NCBI RefSeq assembly: GCF_001889265.1
Contig: NZ_CP018151.1
Span: forward strand, 1,674,001-1,738,000
Length of the DNA: 64,000 nt
Direction: 5' to 3'
DNA from: Microbacterium sp. 1.5R
Lineage (GTDB): Bacteria > Actinomycetota > Actinomycetes > Actinomycetales > Microbacteriaceae
Part shown: one piece after another, positions 44,783 through 56,825 of the stretch
How positions within the stretch are numbered: position 1 is the stretch's first letter
Layout of the letters: each line of letters starts with the position of its first letter
Notes under the pieces: model-generated
Told to the model about the DNA's origin: nothing
The model's input: only the letters and a program-made list of their open reading frames with translations
The model's database searches: none
Program-made: the position numbers and the translations under genes

Positions 44783-45286
44783 GTGCTTCGACGACCGGAC
44801 TCCTCCGCACCGCGTTCAGCGATCGCAGTCGGCATCGGCACGACTCTGGTGCTGCTGCTGACGGCGTGCGGTCCGACAGCCTCGCCCGCACCGGCACCGG
44901 GTCCGACCGACGCCGCTGCGTCGCCGGGGCCGTCGGCATCTCCGGCAGGTCCCGTGTTCGTGGCGGACGGCAGTGCGGAGGACAACCTGCCGCTCTTCGC
45001 AGCCGTGACCGACGGCGTATGGGCATCCGAGCAGAGGGTTTCCGGCCGCGCGTATATCGATGCCCTGACAGCGGCCGGCTTCGACAAGGCCGCCATGCAG
45101 GTGACCGCAGACGTCACGACGGTCGGAAACCCGGTCGAGAGCCTGCAGTTCGCGGTGCGTTGGGGCGACGCGGAGTGCCTCGTCGGTCAGGTGGGACCGT
45201 CGACCGGCGAGCCCGTCGCCGTCGTGATGCCCCAGCTCGCAGAGGGGCGCTGTCTCGTCGGTGCGACGCGGGCAATCGACTGGTGA
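44783..45286 (+). CDS. Secreted lipoprotein, DUF6993-like
   Basis: A 167-aa lipoprotein: signal helix AIAVGIGTTLVLLLTACG with lipobox LLTAC, a Pro/Ala/Ser-rich linker, and a globular domain (NLPLFAAVTDGVWASEQRVS, then VRWGDAECLVGQVG) with two Cys that may pair outside the membrane. Function unknown. TAGACT lies six bases before the GTG start. Confidence 0.75.
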   Translation: MLRRPDSSAPRSAIAVGIGTTLVLLLTACGPTASPAPAPGPTDAAASPGPSASPAGPVFVADGSAEDNLPLFAAVTDGVWASEQRVSGRAYIDALTAAGFDKAAMQVTADVTTVGNPVESLQFAVRWGDAECLVGQVGPSTGEPVAVVMPQLAEGRCLVGATRAIDW

Positions 45287-45369
45287 TACGGCGGCTCCGG
45301 TAGCGAGCCCTGCGATCGCCGGTAGGCTGGAGTGTCGATCTTCGACGCCAACAGAAGGAGCGGTTTTCG

Positions 45370-47049
<1,680 letters not shown>

Positions 47050-47056
47050 CCGCCCG

Positions 47057-47545
47057 ATGTCCGACCTGACACCGGGATCCCGGCTGCACATCCCGATCCA
47101 CCTCCGCTGGGGGGATCTGGACGCCTTCAATCACGTCAACAACACCTCGATGCTGAAGCTCCTCGAGGAGGCGCGCGTACGCGCGTTCTGGCGTGCGGGT
47201 CCCGGTGAGCAGGCGCCATCCACGGCTGTGCTCGACTCAGGCATCGACGAGGGAACGCTGACGCTCATCGCTCGTCAGGAGATCGAGTATCTCGCACCGG
47301 TGCCTTATCAACGGCGCCCGCTCGAAGTGCAGATGTGGTTCGGCAAGCTCGGCGGCTCCAGCGTCGAGGTCTGCTACGAGGTGCACAACGACCCGACGGC
47401 GGAACCTCGTACGATCTATGCGCGCTCCACCGCCATCATCGTGCTCGTCGATGCGAAGACCGGACGACCCACGCGGCTCACGCAGGAGATGCGCGAGGCC
47501 TGGGAACCGTACGTCGGGCCGTCCATCGAGTACGCCCACCGGTGA
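47057..47545 (+). CDS. Acyl-CoA thioesterase, 4HBT hotdog fold
   Basis: A 162-aa hotdog-fold thioesterase: LRWGDLDAFNHVNNTSMLKL holds the catalytic Asp and the conserved His-Val-Asn-Asn, followed by IEYLAPVPYQRRPLEV. It hydrolyses an acyl-CoA whose identity is unknown. It starts 7 bp after the ettA stop. A longer in-frame start lies within ettA and is unlikely. Confidence 0.87.
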   Translation: MSDLTPGSRLHIPIHLRWGDLDAFNHVNNTSMLKLLEEARVRAFWRAGPGEQAPSTAVLDSGIDEGTLTLIARQEIEYLAPVPYQRRPLEVQMWFGKLGGSSVEVCYEVHNDPTAEPRTIYARSTAIIVLVDAKTGRPTRLTQEMREAWEPYVGPSIEYAHR

Positions 47546-47574
47546 GGTGAGCTGACTCGTCGGCGCCGGCCGGA

Positions 47575-48462
47575 TCACGCCGGTGCGGGCACCCTGACCA
47601 TGATCTCCTGCGCGACCGAGGCGACGAGGTCGCCCGACTGCGTGTAGATGCGTCCCTGGGCGAGTCCACGGCCGCCGCGCGCGTTCGGGGACTCCTGCAG
47701 ATAGAGCAACCACTCGTCGACACGTGCGGGACGGTGCCACCACATCGCGTGGTCCAGGCTCGCCACCTTGAGCCCGGGCAGGCCCCAATAGACGCCATGG
47801 GCCCGGAGGATCGATTCCTGGATCGTCATGTCGCTCAGGTATGCGAGAGCCGCCCTATGGATGCGCTGGTCATCGGGAAGCGGCGCCTTCATTCGCATCC
47901 ACACACCCTGTTGAGGGACGCGGTCGTCTGCGCTCGGCAGAAACAGAGGCGAGTCGATATGGCGCACGTCGGCCGCGCGATCACTGAGCATCCGCACGAC
48001 GCCGGACGGCAGACCGTCGACGCGCTGCTCATCGGGGAGCAAGGAGTCGGGACCGGGGACATCGGCGGGCATGGGGACGGCATGCTCGAGTCCCGGATCC
48101 TCGTCCTGGAAGGACGCGATCATCGAGAAGATCGGTACGCCGTTCTGATAGGCCTGTGATCGGCGAGTCGAGAAGGATCGCCCGTCGTGGATGCGATCCA
48201 CGGCGATCGTGATTCCCTGACTCGCGTCGCCCGGCCGCAGGAAGTAGCCGTGCATGGAGTGGACAGCCCGATCCTCCGGAAGCGTGCGCTCCGCGGCGAG
48301 CAGGCTCTGCGCGAGCACCTGGCCACCGTAGATCCGTCCGGACGGCATCGGATGCGACGAACCGGTGAAGATGTCCTCGGTGGTGCGTGCCTGCGTCGAG
48401 TCGAGATCGAGCACGTCGAGGAGTTGTTCGACGGTGCGGATCGCGTGGGCGTCGGCGGTCAT
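47575..48462 (-). CDS. tesB: Acyl-CoA thioesterase II
   Basis: A 295-aa double-hotdog thioesterase of the TesB family: IYGGQVLAQSLLAAERTLP and SMHGYFLRPGDASQGI in the first half, FEMRMKAPLPDD-like WMRMKAPLPDDQRIHRAA and LDHAMWWHRP with the catalytic Asp region in the second. A good GGAAGGAAG site precedes the ATG. Convergent with the small thioesterase. Confidence 0.92.
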   Translation of the reverse strand: MTADAHAIRTVEQLLDVLDLDSTQARTTEDIFTGSSHPMPSGRIYGGQVLAQSLLAAERTLPEDRAVHSMHGYFLRPGDASQGITIAVDRIHDGRSFSTRRSQAYQNGVPIFSMIASFQDEDPGLEHAVPMPADVPGPDSLLPDEQRVDGLPSGVVRMLSDRAADVRHIDSPLFLPSADDRVPQQGVWMRMKAPLPDDQRIHRAALAYLSDMTIQESILRAHGVYWGLPGLKVASLDHAMWWHRPARVDEWLLYLQESPNARGGRGLAQGRIYTQSGDLVASVAQEIMVRVPAPA

Positions 48463-48513
48463 GACTTCCTTCCCGCGACTGCGGATGCTTCTGGCGTTGC
48501 TAGTTTAGAGGGT

Positions 48514-49179
48514 GTGCCCCACCAGCTTCTTCTCGCAGACGCCGAGACCGCGAAGGACGTTCTGACCTTCCTCGGACGAGCGACCCGCATCTCCGATGAA
48601 GGGGTTCGGCTGCAGGCAGCGCGGGGAGTTCTCGCGCTGACGGGCGCCGCGCTCTCCCCCCACGGCCTGTTCGATCAGACTCCGACGGTGCTGGCGATGC
48701 GAGTCGTCCAGGCGGACCCCGAGCTCGAGTGCGACGTCGTCGTCGCCGCGCTCACAGCGACGGACGACGAGCGCGCCCTGACGCTGCCGGAGACCGGGCT
48801 CTCACCCGCGTGGGCCGGGGTCGCCCCGCCGCGCGGTCACTGGCGGGCGACGTCGACCCTGCCGGCATCCGTGATCGCCCGACGCGCCCAGTGGGGGATC
48901 AGCGCCGTCGCTCGTGGAGCGACGCCGGGCGCGGGCGAGGAGGCCGTCAGAGCCCTCCGTGCGGCCATCTGGGGCGAGCCCGATGACGATCTCGGCGGTC
49001 TGCCCCGCGGAGTGGCATTCGCGGCGGACGCGTTCGGCTTCATCTCCGGCGAGGAGGACGTTCCTGTCATGCAGTCGGGGCGATGGACTCGGCTCGCCTT
49101 CCGTCGCGGACACGTCCTCTCCCGAGGTCCCGTCGCCTCAGGGCTGACCGCCGTCAGGGGTACGGGCTCCGCACAGTAG
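48514..49179 (+). CDS. Conserved hypothetical protein
   Basis: A 221-aa soluble protein with no named domain (PHQLLLADAETAKDVLTFLG, then GVRLQAARGVLALTGAALSP). TAGTTT stands seven bases before the GTG at 48514, so it may be leaderless; divergent from tesB, with which it shares the short upstream region. The frame is open far upstream but there it only reads tesB antisense. Confidence 0.6.
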   Translation: MPHQLLLADAETAKDVLTFLGRATRISDEGVRLQAARGVLALTGAALSPHGLFDQTPTVLAMRVVQADPELECDVVVAALTATDDERALTLPETGLSPAWAGVAPPRGHWRATSTLPASVIARRAQWGISAVARGATPGAGEEAVRALRAAIWGEPDDDLGGLPRGVAFAADAFGFISGEEDVPVMQSGRWTRLAFRRGHVLSRGPVASGLTAVRGTGSAQ

Positions 49180-49191
49180 ACGGGTACGAGC

Positions 49192-50850
49192 TCACCGCGC
49201 GGCAGCGCGCCCGGCCTGACGACCCGAGAAGAGACATCCGCCGAGGAACGTGCCCTCGAGTGCGCGGTAGCCGTGCATCCCGCCGCCGCCGAAGCCGCTC
49301 GCCTCGCCCGCGGCATACAGGCCGGGGATCGGTTCGCCGTCGGCTCCGAGAGCGCGGCCGTCGAGATCGGTATTGATTCCGCCGAGTGACTTCCGCGTGA
49401 GGACGTGCAGTTTCACAGCGACGAGCGGACCTGCTGCCGGATCCTGGAGCCGGTGCGGTGCGGCGGTGCGGATCAGCCTGTCGCCGCGGTATCCGCGCAT
49501 GGAGCGAAGCATGCCGATCTGGGCGTCCTTCGAGAACTCGTTGTCCATCTCCAGGTCGCGCGCCACGACCTCCCGTCGGACGTGGTCGATGTCGAGCGAT
49601 TCGCCGCCGGGATGCCGCTTCATCTGCTCGAGCAGGGACTCGAGATCGTTCTCGACGATGAAGTCCTCACCCTCGTCGAGGAATGCCTGCACCGGGCCGG
49701 TCGGTCCCTTCGCCAGTCGGGACTTCACCAGCAGACCGACGTCCTTGCCCGTCAGGTCGGGGTTCTGCTCACTTCCCGAGAGGGCGAACTCCTTCTCGAC
49801 GATCTGACGAGAGGTGATGAACCACGAGTGGTCGTAGCCGGTGCGGCGGAGGTGGGCGAGCGTGCCCAGCGTGTCGAAGCCAGGAAACAAGGGGACAGGC
49901 AATCGCGTCCCCGTGGCATCGAGCCACAGCGACGAGGGTCCGGGGAGGATGCGGATGCCGTGGGACGGCCAGACCGGATCCCAGTTCGTGATGCCTTCGA
50001 CGTAGTGCCACATCCGGTCACCGTTCACGAGGCGAGCCCCCGCCGCGTCCGAGACGGCGTGCATCGATCCGTCCACGTACGCGGGCACCCCCGTCAGCAT
50101 GTGCTCGGGCGGCACGCCGAGGCTCGCAGGCCATGCCGCACGCACGAGATCGTGGTTGCCGCCGATGCCGCCCGAGGAGACGATCGTCGCTCCGGCGCTG
50201 ATCTCGAAGTCGCCGATCGCGGACCGTGACGACTCGACGCCGCGAAGCGCGGGGCTCGACTCCAGGATCGTTCCCCGTACGCCGGTGACGGCTCCGTCGG
50301 TGGTGACGAGTTCGGTCACCCGGTGGCGGGGCAGGATCGTGATCCGGCCCTCGCGCTCACCCTGTTCGACTGCTGCGGCGAACGGAGCCACGACACCGGG
50401 TCCGGTGCCCCAGGTGATGTGGAATCGCGGAACCGAGTTGCCCGGACCGAGTGCACCGTATCCGCCTCGCTCGGCCCATCCGACCACGGGGAAGAACGTG
50501 ACGCCGCGTTCGCGCAGCCACGCGCGCTTCTCACCGGCCGCGAACTGGAGGTAGGCCTCGGCCCACCGGCGCGGCCAGTGATCCTCCGGGCGGTCGAAGG
50601 AGGCCGTTCCGAACCAGTCCTGGGTCGCCAGCGCGAGCGAATCCCGGATCCCCATCCGTCGCTGCTCGGGCGAATCGATGAAGAAGAGTCCGCCGAACGA
50701 CCACCACGCCTGCCCGCCGAGATTCGTGCGCGGCTCCTGGTCGACGAGGATCACGCGACGCCCGGCATCCAACGCCTCACTCGCCGCGACGAGCCCGGCA
50801 AGCCCCCATCCGATGACCAGTACGTCTGCAGACAGGGGCGTGGTCGTCAT
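49192..50850 (-). CDS. FAD-binding dehydrogenase (COG3573 type)
   Basis: A 552-aa flavoprotein related to fumarate reductase/3-ketosteroid dehydrogenase. The N-terminal dinucleotide fold is [33 protein letters not shown] follows, and the C-terminal FAD contacts are [15 protein letters not shown]. The substrate is unknown. The ATG at 50850 overlaps the globin stop (ATGA), so it is co-translated with a heme protein. Confidence 0.87.
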   Translation of the reverse strand: MTTTPLSADVLVIGWGLAGLVAASEALDAGRRVILVDQEPRTNLGGQAWWSFGGLFFIDSPEQRRMGIRDSLALATQDWFGTASFDRPEDHWPRRWAEAYLQFAAGEKRAWLRERGVTFFPVVGWAERGGYGALGPGNSVPRFHITWGTGPGVVAPFAAAVEQGEREGRITILPRHRVTELVTTDGAVTGVRGTILESSPALRGVESSRSAIGDFEISAGATIVSSGGIGGNHDLVRAAWPASLGVPPEHMLTGVPAYVDGSMHAVSDAAGARLVNGDRMWHYVEGITNWDPVWPSHGIRILPGPSSLWLDATGTRLPVPLFPGFDTLGTLAHLRRTGYDHSWFITSRQIVEKEFALSGSEQNPDLTGKDVGLLVKSRLAKGPTGPVQAFLDEGEDFIVENDLESLLEQMKRHPGGESLDIDHVRREVVARDLEMDNEFSKDAQIGMLRSMRGYRGDRLIRTAAPHRLQDPAAGPLVAVKLHVLTRKSLGGINTDLDGRALGADGEPIPGLYAAGEASGFGGGGMHGYRALEGTFLGGCLFSGRQAGRAAAR

Positions 50851-51296
50851 GTGCTCTCCGTTGATTCCTGACGTGATCGCGTCTCGAGCTTGGGACGCCC
50901 GGCGGAGGGTGCGCCGATGCCGGACGGCTCGAATGTGTTCACCATGGCATACGCGGCTCGTTCCAGGTAGTCCCAGAGCGTCGATTCGTGGAGTGGCGAC
51001 AACTGCGCCTCGTCCACGGCCGTTCGCATGTGCCGGAGCCACCGGTCACGCGCGTCGGGGTCGACGTGGAACGGCATGTGGCGCATCCTGAGGCGGGGGT
51101 GGCCACGAGTCTCGCCGTACGTCGTGGGGCCACCCCAGTACTGCTCGAGGAACAGGAGCAGGCGTTCCTCGGCGGGGCCGAGATCCTCTTCGGGATACAT
51201 CGGCTTCAGGACAGGATCGAGTGCGACCTCGCGGTAGAAGACCGACACGATCTTCGCGAAGGTGTCGCGACCGCCGACCTCGTCGTAGAAAGTCAC
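50847..51296 (-). CDS. Truncated hemoglobin (group II)
   Basis: A 149-aa globin of the 2/2 fold: [20 protein letters not shown], then [40 protein letters not shown] with the proximal His region, and the TrHb2-type Trp in the G helix ([13 protein letters not shown]). It binds O2 or NO. GTG start overlaps the mechanosensitive-channel gene stop (GTGA), and its stop overlaps the FAD dehydrogenase start. Confidence 0.9.
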   Translation of the reverse strand: MTFYDEVGGRDTFAKIVSVFYREVALDPVLKPMYPEEDLGPAEERLLLFLEQYWGGPTTYGETRGHPRLRMRHMPFHVDPDARDRWLRHMRTAVDEAQLSPLHESTLWDYLERAAYAMVNTFEPSGIGAPSAGRPKLETRSRQESTEST

Positions 51297-52363
51297 TTCT
51301 GGGAGCTCCCGTCGTCGTTCGTCTTCTTGCGTCGCCAGATTCCCCTGTCCGGGATCACAGGCACGCCGGTGACCGCGTTCGGACGGGTCTTGGGCGGATT
51401 CGCACCTCGAACCCGGCGTGCACCGTCGAGACCGGTGGGCACGACCGTCGTCATGCTCGGGAGCGCGATCTCGTTCTCGAGCAGGGCCGACCGCAGACGC
51501 TTGCGCAGCTCCTGCGCGACGTCGTCCTTGGCGTTCGCACGAGCCTTGATGACAAGACGGATGACCAGGGCGTCGCCGTCGATCGACTCGAGACCCCACA
51601 GCTCCGGCTTCTCGACGATGCGAGTTCGCCACTTCGGATCCTTGGCCAGCGCCAGCGCGGTGTCCAACATGGTCTGCTCGGCCTTGTCGAAGTCCGAGTC
51701 GACGGGCACACCGACGTCGATGATCGCGCGCGCCCAACCCTGGGACATGTTGCCGATGCGGAGCACCTCGCCGTTGCGGACGTACCAGAGGGTGCCGTTC
51801 ACATCACGGACCTGGGTGATGCGCACACTCACATACTCGACGACGCCTGACGCGAGACCGAGATCGACGACGTCGCCGATGCCGATCTGATCCTCCGCGA
51901 CGATGAACATGCCGTTCAGCACGTCCTTGACGATGTTCTGAGCGCCGAAGCCGAGGCCCGCGCCGACCGCCGCAGTGAGCAGTGTGAGGGAACCGAGCAG
52001 GGTGGGGGACAGATGATTGACCACCAGCACGATCGCGATCACCACGAGCATCACGTTGACGATGTTCTGCAGGATCGTCCCGAGAGTGCGCGTCCGCTGC
52101 ACGAGGCGCATGTCGGCGAGCGGAGATCGCTCGAGGGCCTGAGTGTCGTCGACGTCTGCCTTGCTCTTCGCACTGTCGACGATCCGGTGCACGACGCGTC
52201 GGATGACCACCCGGAGGACCAGACCGATCAGGATGCAGCCGCCGATGATCGCGACGACCCCGAGAGCTTGGAGGCCCACGTCGCGGAGCACGTTGACAGC
52301 ATCCATCCACCAGTCGGGGAGTGGGGTCTCTGCAGGGTCAGGGTTCGTATCGAATGGCTGCAT
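51293..52363 (-). CDS. mscS: Small-conductance mechanosensitive channel (MscS family)
   Basis: A 356-aa channel with three membrane helices; the pore helix region [20 protein letters not shown] is the MscS signature, followed by the beta domain ([20 protein letters not shown]) and a C-terminal cytoplasmic cage. The ATG at 52363 is five bases after GGAGG and is preferred to the adjacent ATG at 52366. It heads the channel-globin-dehydrogenase chain. Confidence 0.92.
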   Translation of the reverse strand: MQPFDTNPDPAETPLPDWWMDAVNVLRDVGLQALGVVAIIGGCILIGLVLRVVIRRVVHRIVDSAKSKADVDDTQALERSPLADMRLVQRTRTLGTILQNIVNVMLVVIAIVLVVNHLSPTLLGSLTLLTAAVGAGLGFGAQNIVKDVLNGMFIVAEDQIGIGDVVDLGLASGVVEYVSVRITQVRDVNGTLWYVRNGEVLRIGNMSQGWARAIIDVGVPVDSDFDKAEQTMLDTALALAKDPKWRTRIVEKPELWGLESIDGDALVIRLVIKARANAKDDVAQELRKRLRSALLENEIALPSMTTVVPTGLDGARRVRGANPPKTRPNAVTGVPVIPDRGIWRRKKTNDDGSSQK

Positions 52364-52380
52364 CATCCCCTCCAGAGTAG

Positions 52381-52428
52381 CGATCAGGCCTCTGCGCGGG
52401 CTGGATGCACCGCACAGAGGCCTGATCG
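52381..52428 (-). terminator. Terminator downstream of pepN
   Basis: A 14-bp perfect stem (CGATCAGGCCTCTG and complement at 52415-52428) with a 20-base loop lies between the pepN stop and the mscS start on the same strand. Confidence 0.7.
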
Positions 52429-52439
52429 GGAGAGACGGG

Positions 52440-54992
52440 TCAGTCCTCTGCGTCGCGAGACTGCGCGGCGAGCGACCGCTCGACGTCTGCGAGGTTCTCG
52501 AGCACGAGACGACGGAGTGCCGGTGCGGCGTCCTGATTCGCGGACAGCCAGGCCCGCGTCGCATCGCGCAGTTCGACATCCGCGATGGCGGTGGGGAACA
52601 GGCCGACGATGAGGTACTGCGCGATCTGGTAGCTGCGGGACTCCCAGATCGGCACGAGCATGTCGAAGTACGCCGGAACGAACTCGCGGAGCGATTCGGC
52701 GCCCGCCGGGTGGACGAAGCCGAGTGCGGCCGAACGCACGATCGTGTTCGGAGCGTCGTCACGATCGATCAGCGAGGCCCACGCGGCCTTCTTCGAGGCG
52801 GAGTCCGGCAGCGCGGCACGGGCCTGCGCGGCGAACTCGCCGCCCTTCGAGGTGTTGTCCGAGGACAGCGCGGCATCGATGGATGCTGCGTCCGTCGCTC
52901 CGATCGTGGCGAGGCCCACAAGGAGCTGCCAGCTGAGGTCCGCGTCGATCTCGAGACCGGGAAGCGTCTCCTCGCCGGAGCGCAGTCGACCCACGATGCC
53001 GGCGTGCTCGGGAGTGACGAGCGCGTTCGCGAAGGCCGTCACGAACTGGAGCTGGCTGTCGCTGCCCGATTCGGCGGATTCTGCGAGTGTCCAGAGACCG
53101 TCGGCGACCTTCTGGCGGGCCGCCAGGCGGTCCTCCGGCGTGACGTAGAGCGTCGCAGCCGTGCGCAGTTGCGCAAGGGTCGTACGGACCGTGGTCGACT
53201 CCGTCTCGCGGCCGATGTTCCCCAGCACCAGATCGATGTAATCGGATGCGGCGGTCTCGGCGTCGCGGGTCTGATCCCACGCCGCTCCCCACACGAGCGA
53301 GCGTGCGAGGGGATCACGGATGTCTGCGAGGTGCTCGATCGCCGTGGCGAGGGAACGGTCATCGAGGCGGATCTTCGCGTAGGCGAGATCGTCATCGTTG
53401 AGCAGCACCAGGTCGGGGCGCTTGAGGCCGTGCAGCTCGGGGACCTCGGTGCGGTCTCCGTCGACGTCGACCTCGGCATAGTGCGACCGCACGAGTGCGC
53501 CGTCCTGGAGGTTGTAGAAGCCGATGCCGAGGCGGTGAGGGCGGATGGTGGGGTAGTCCGCGGGAGCAGTCTGCGTCACGGCGAACCGCGTGATGGTGCC
53601 GTCGACGTCGTCGGCGATAACCGGTTCGAGCGTGTTCACGCCCGCGGTCTCGAGCCACTTCTTCGACCAGGTGCTCAGATCGCGACCGCTGGTGGCCTCG
53701 AGCTCAGTGAGCAGATCGCTCAGCTCGGTGTTGCCCCACGAGTGCTTCTGGAAGTACTGCGAGACACCCGCGAAGAACTCCTCGATGCCGACCCAGGCGG
53801 CGAGCTGCTTGAGAACCGAGCCGCCCTTCGCGTAGGTGATGCCGTCGAAGTTCACCTGCACGTCTTCGAGATCGTTGATCTCGGCCACGATCGGGTGGGT
53901 GGACGGAAGCTGATCCTGACGGTAGGCCCAGGTCTTCTCCATCGCGTTGAACGTGGTCCATGCCTCGGTCCACTCGGTGGCCTCGGCGGTCGCGATCGTC
54001 GACGCCCACTCGGCGAACGATTCGTTCAGCCAGAGGTCGTTCCACCACTTCATCGTGACGAGGTCGCCGAACCACATGTGTGCGAGCTCATGCAGGATCG
54101 TGACGACGCGACGCTCCTTGACGGCGTCGGTCACCTTGCTGCGGAAGACGTAGGTCTCGGTGAAGGTCACCGCGCCCGCGTTCTCCATGGCGCCGGCGTT
54201 GAACTCCGGGACGAAGAGCTGGTCGTACTTCGCGAACGGGTAGGGGACGCCGAACTTCGACTCGAAGTATGCGAATCCCTCGCGGGTCTTGTCGAAGATG
54301 TAGTCGGCGTCGAGGTGCTGCCAGAGGCTCTTGCGTCCGTAGACGCCGAGCGGGATCACCCGGCCCGAGGCGCTGGTGAGCTCGGAGAACGTCGCTTCGT
54401 AGGGCCCGGCGACGAGCGCGGTGATGTATGAGGAGATGCGCGGGGTGGGCTCGAAGCCCCAGGTGGCGACCGAGTGGTCGTCGTGCACGATGGGCTCGGG
54501 CGTGGGGGAGTTGGAGACGACCTTCCACGACGCCGGTGCGGTGACCGTGAACTGGAACGTCGCCTTGAGGTCGGGCTGCTCGAACACCGCGAACACGCGT
54601 CGGGAGTCGGGGACCTCGAACTGCGAGTAGAGGTAGACCTCGCCGTCCACGGGATCGACGAACCGGTGGAGTCCCTCTCCGGTGTTCGTGTAGAGGCAGT
54701 CCGCGTCGACCACGAGGACGTTCTCGGCCTGCAGACCGGCGAGTGCGATGCGCGAGTCGGCGAAGACCTCGTCGGGGTCCAGCTGCTCGCCGTTCAGCGA
54801 GATCTCGCGCACGTCGCGGGCGATCAGATCGATGAAGGTGGTGCTCTCCGGCGTCGCGGTGAACCGGACGACGCTGCGGGAGCCGAAGACCTCCGCACCC
54901 TTCGTCAGGTCGAGCGAGACTTCGTACGACTGAGTGTCGATGACGTCGCGGCGCTCCTGCGCTTCGATGCGGGTGAGGTTCTCTCCAGGCAC
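52440..54992 (-). CDS. pepN: Aminopeptidase N (M1 family)
   Basis: An 850-aa zinc aminopeptidase. The exopeptidase motif GAMENAGAV and the zinc motif HELAHMWFGDLVTMKWWNDLWLNE (split here as HELAH plus the distal Glu) are intact, with the catalytic Tyr expected in the later YAKGGSVLKQL-region helix. The C-terminal armadillo-like region completes a normal length. GTG at 54992 (VPGENLTRIEAQ) is preferred over the ATG at 55058, which adds 22 atypical residues. Confidence 0.95.
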   Translation of the reverse strand: MPGENLTRIEAQERRDVIDTQSYEVSLDLTKGAEVFGSRSVVRFTATPESTTFIDLIARDVREISLNGEQLDPDEVFADSRIALAGLQAENVLVVDADCLYTNTGEGLHRFVDPVDGEVYLYSQFEVPDSRRVFAVFEQPDLKATFQFTVTAPASWKVVSNSPTPEPIVHDDHSVATWGFEPTPRISSYITALVAGPYEATFSELTSASGRVIPLGVYGRKSLWQHLDADYIFDKTREGFAYFESKFGVPYPFAKYDQLFVPEFNAGAMENAGAVTFTETYVFRSKVTDAVKERRVVTILHELAHMWFGDLVTMKWWNDLWLNESFAEWASTIATAEATEWTEAWTTFNAMEKTWAYRQDQLPSTHPIVAEINDLEDVQVNFDGITYAKGGSVLKQLAAWVGIEEFFAGVSQYFQKHSWGNTELSDLLTELEATSGRDLSTWSKKWLETAGVNTLEPVIADDVDGTITRFAVTQTAPADYPTIRPHRLGIGFYNLQDGALVRSHYAEVDVDGDRTEVPELHGLKRPDLVLLNDDDLAYAKIRLDDRSLATAIEHLADIRDPLARSLVWGAAWDQTRDAETAASDYIDLVLGNIGRETESTTVRTTLAQLRTAATLYVTPEDRLAARQKVADGLWTLAESAESGSDSQLQFVTAFANALVTPEHAGIVGRLRSGEETLPGLEIDADLSWQLLVGLATIGATDAASIDAALSSDNTSKGGEFAAQARAALPDSASKKAAWASLIDRDDAPNTIVRSAALGFVHPAGAESLREFVPAYFDMLVPIWESRSYQIAQYLIVGLFPTAIADVELRDATRAWLSANQDAAPALRRLVLENLADVERSLAAQSRDAED

Positions 54993-55116
54993 AGCTGTAC
55001 TCCCAGGGGTGAGGGGATGCTGCCGCAACCCAGCGCAGTTGGCGCCCACGGCAACCATGACAGCCTACGCCAGCACGGCGGCCTGTCTCACGTCTGGAAG
55101 GTGAAAGGATGGAGGG

Positions 55117-56301
55117 GTGACCGCGATCGAGCCGAACCACGTCCTCTTTGCCTCTGCTGCCGCTGCCGAAGGTGCGCCCTACGTATCGACGCCGACGGCG
55201 TACGACGGCATCCTGCTCGCCGGATTCGGAGGGCCGGAGGGACAGGACGACGTCATCCCGTTCCTCCGCAATGTCACGCGCGGTCGCGGTATCCCCGATG
55301 AACGACTGGAAGAGGTGGCGCATCACTACCGCCACTTCGGTGGCGTGAGCCCGATCAACGGTCAGAACCGCATTCTCAAGGAGGCCCTGGAGGGCGAGCT
55401 CGCACGCCGCGGCATCGATCTTCCGGTGTACTGGGGCAACCGCAACTGGAGTCCGTACCTCGAGGAGGTCGTGACCGAGGCGGCCGCCGACGGGAAGACG
55501 ACCCTGCTCGCGTTCGCCACCAGTGCCTACAGCTCGTTCTCGAGCTGCCGACAGTATCGCGAGGACTTCGCACGCGTGCTCGAGGCGACGAAGCTCGGCG
55601 ACACGGTGACGATCGACAAGATCCGTCCCTTCTACGACCACCCCGGATTCGTCGAGTCGTTCGAGACGGGCGTCCGCGAGGCCGTGGAGGCGTTCCTCGG
55701 ACAGGGCATCGCCCCCGCGGACATCCAGATCCTGTTCTCGACCCACAGCATCCCGACGGCCGACGCGGAGCGCTCCGGTGCGCGGGACATCGACTGGGGC
55801 GAGGGCGGCGCCTACGCGGCGCAGCACCTCGCGGTAGCCGCGTGGGTCATGGATCGAGTCCGCGAGAGCATCCCCGAGGCGGCGGACGTGTCGTGGGAGC
55901 TCGTCTACCAGTCCCGTTCGGGTCCCGCCTCGCAGCCGTGGCTGGAGCCGGATGTGTGCGACGTCATCGGCGAACTCCCCGAGCGCGGTCGGAAAGCCGT
56001 GGCGGTCGTGCCGGTCGGTTTCATGAGCGACCACATGGAGGTCCTCTGGGACCTCGACACCGAGGCGGCCGAAGCGGCGGAAGAGGCCGGTCTGGCTTTC
56101 ACACGCACTCCCACGCCCGGGGTGGCGCCGTCATTCGTCACCGGCATCGTCGACCTGATCGTCGAGCGGCTGGAAGGCCGCCCCAACGAGGAGCGCCCTC
56201 ATGTGACGTCGCTGCCGGGTGCGTTCGACGTGTGCCGTCCGGGCTGCTGCGAGAACGTCCGCGCCGGATTCAAGCCGGCCGCCGCCGGCGTGGCCCCGTG
56301 A
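55117..56301 (+). CDS. hemH: Ferrochelatase (coproporphyrin ferrochelatase)
   Basis: Inserts iron in the last steps of heme synthesis; in Actinobacteria this is the coproporphyrin-dependent route (family knowledge). The 394-aa protein has LLAGFGGPEGQDDVIPFLRN, YRHFGGVSPIN, LFSTHSIP with the catalytic His, and VPVGFMSDHMEVLWDLD with the catalytic Glu. Internal FSSCRQY and the C-terminal CRPGCCENVR cysteines could hold the [2Fe-2S] cluster seen in mycobacterial ferrochelatase. GTG start; divergent from pepN. Confidence 0.94.
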   Translation: MTAIEPNHVLFASAAAAEGAPYVSTPTAYDGILLAGFGGPEGQDDVIPFLRNVTRGRGIPDERLEEVAHHYRHFGGVSPINGQNRILKEALEGELARRGIDLPVYWGNRNWSPYLEEVVTEAAADGKTTLLAFATSAYSSFSSCRQYREDFARVLEATKLGDTVTIDKIRPFYDHPGFVESFETGVREAVEAFLGQGIAPADIQILFSTHSIPTADAERSGARDIDWGEGGAYAAQHLAVAAWVMDRVRESIPEAADVSWELVYQSRSGPASQPWLEPDVCDVIGELPERGRKAVAVVPVGFMSDHMEVLWDLDTEAAEAAEEAGLAFTRTPTPGVAPSFVTGIVDLIVERLEGRPNEERPHVTSLPGAFDVCRPGCCENVRAGFKPAAAGVAP

Positions 56302-56338
56302 GCACCCGCTGACCCGCGGCGCTTCTAGGATGGATGCC

Positions 56339-56824
56339 ATGCGCATCCATATCGCCACCGATCACGCCGGTCTCGACTTCTCCACGCAGCTACAGGATCA
56401 CCTCCGCGGCGCGGGACACGAGGTCGTGGACCACGGGCCGATCGAGTACGACGCGCTCGACGATTACCCCGCATTCTGCATCCGTGCGGCGCAGGCCGTC
56501 GTCGCGGATCAGGCGGCCGGTGTCGAGACGCTCGGTGTGGTGTTCGGCGGCTCCGGCAACGGCGAGCAGATCGCCGCGAACAAGGTCGAGGGCGTCCGTG
56601 CCGCGCTGGTGTGGAACACGTCGACCGCCGAGCTGGCCCGCCAGCACAATGACGCGAACGTGATCTCGATCGGGGCGCGGCAGCATTCCTTCGACGAGGT
56701 CACCTCGTTCATCGACACCTTCATCGCGACGCCGTTCTCGGAGGACGAGCGCCACATCCGCCGAATCGGTCAGATCGCGGACTTCGAGCGCAACGGCTCG
56801 CTGCTCCCGGATCCGAGAGCCTGA
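56339..56824 (+). CDS. rpiB: Ribose-5-phosphate isomerase B
   Basis: Interconverts ribulose- and ribose-5-phosphate in the pentose phosphate pathway. The 161-aa LacAB/RpiB-fold protein begins RIHIATDHAGLDF. The active loop reads GGSGNGEQIAANK: the catalytic Glu replaces the Cys of E. coli RpiB, as in the M. tuberculosis enzyme. TAGGAT lies seven bases before the ATG at 56339; an ATG three codons earlier is also possible. Two bases separate it from the glycosylase gene. Confidence 0.93.
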   Translation: MRIHIATDHAGLDFSTQLQDHLRGAGHEVVDHGPIEYDALDDYPAFCIRAAQAVVADQAAGVETLGVVFGGSGNGEQIAANKVEGVRAALVWNTSTAELARQHNDANVISIGARQHSFDEVTSFIDTFIATPFSEDERHIRRIGQIADFERNGSLLPDPRA

Positions 56825-56825
56825 G

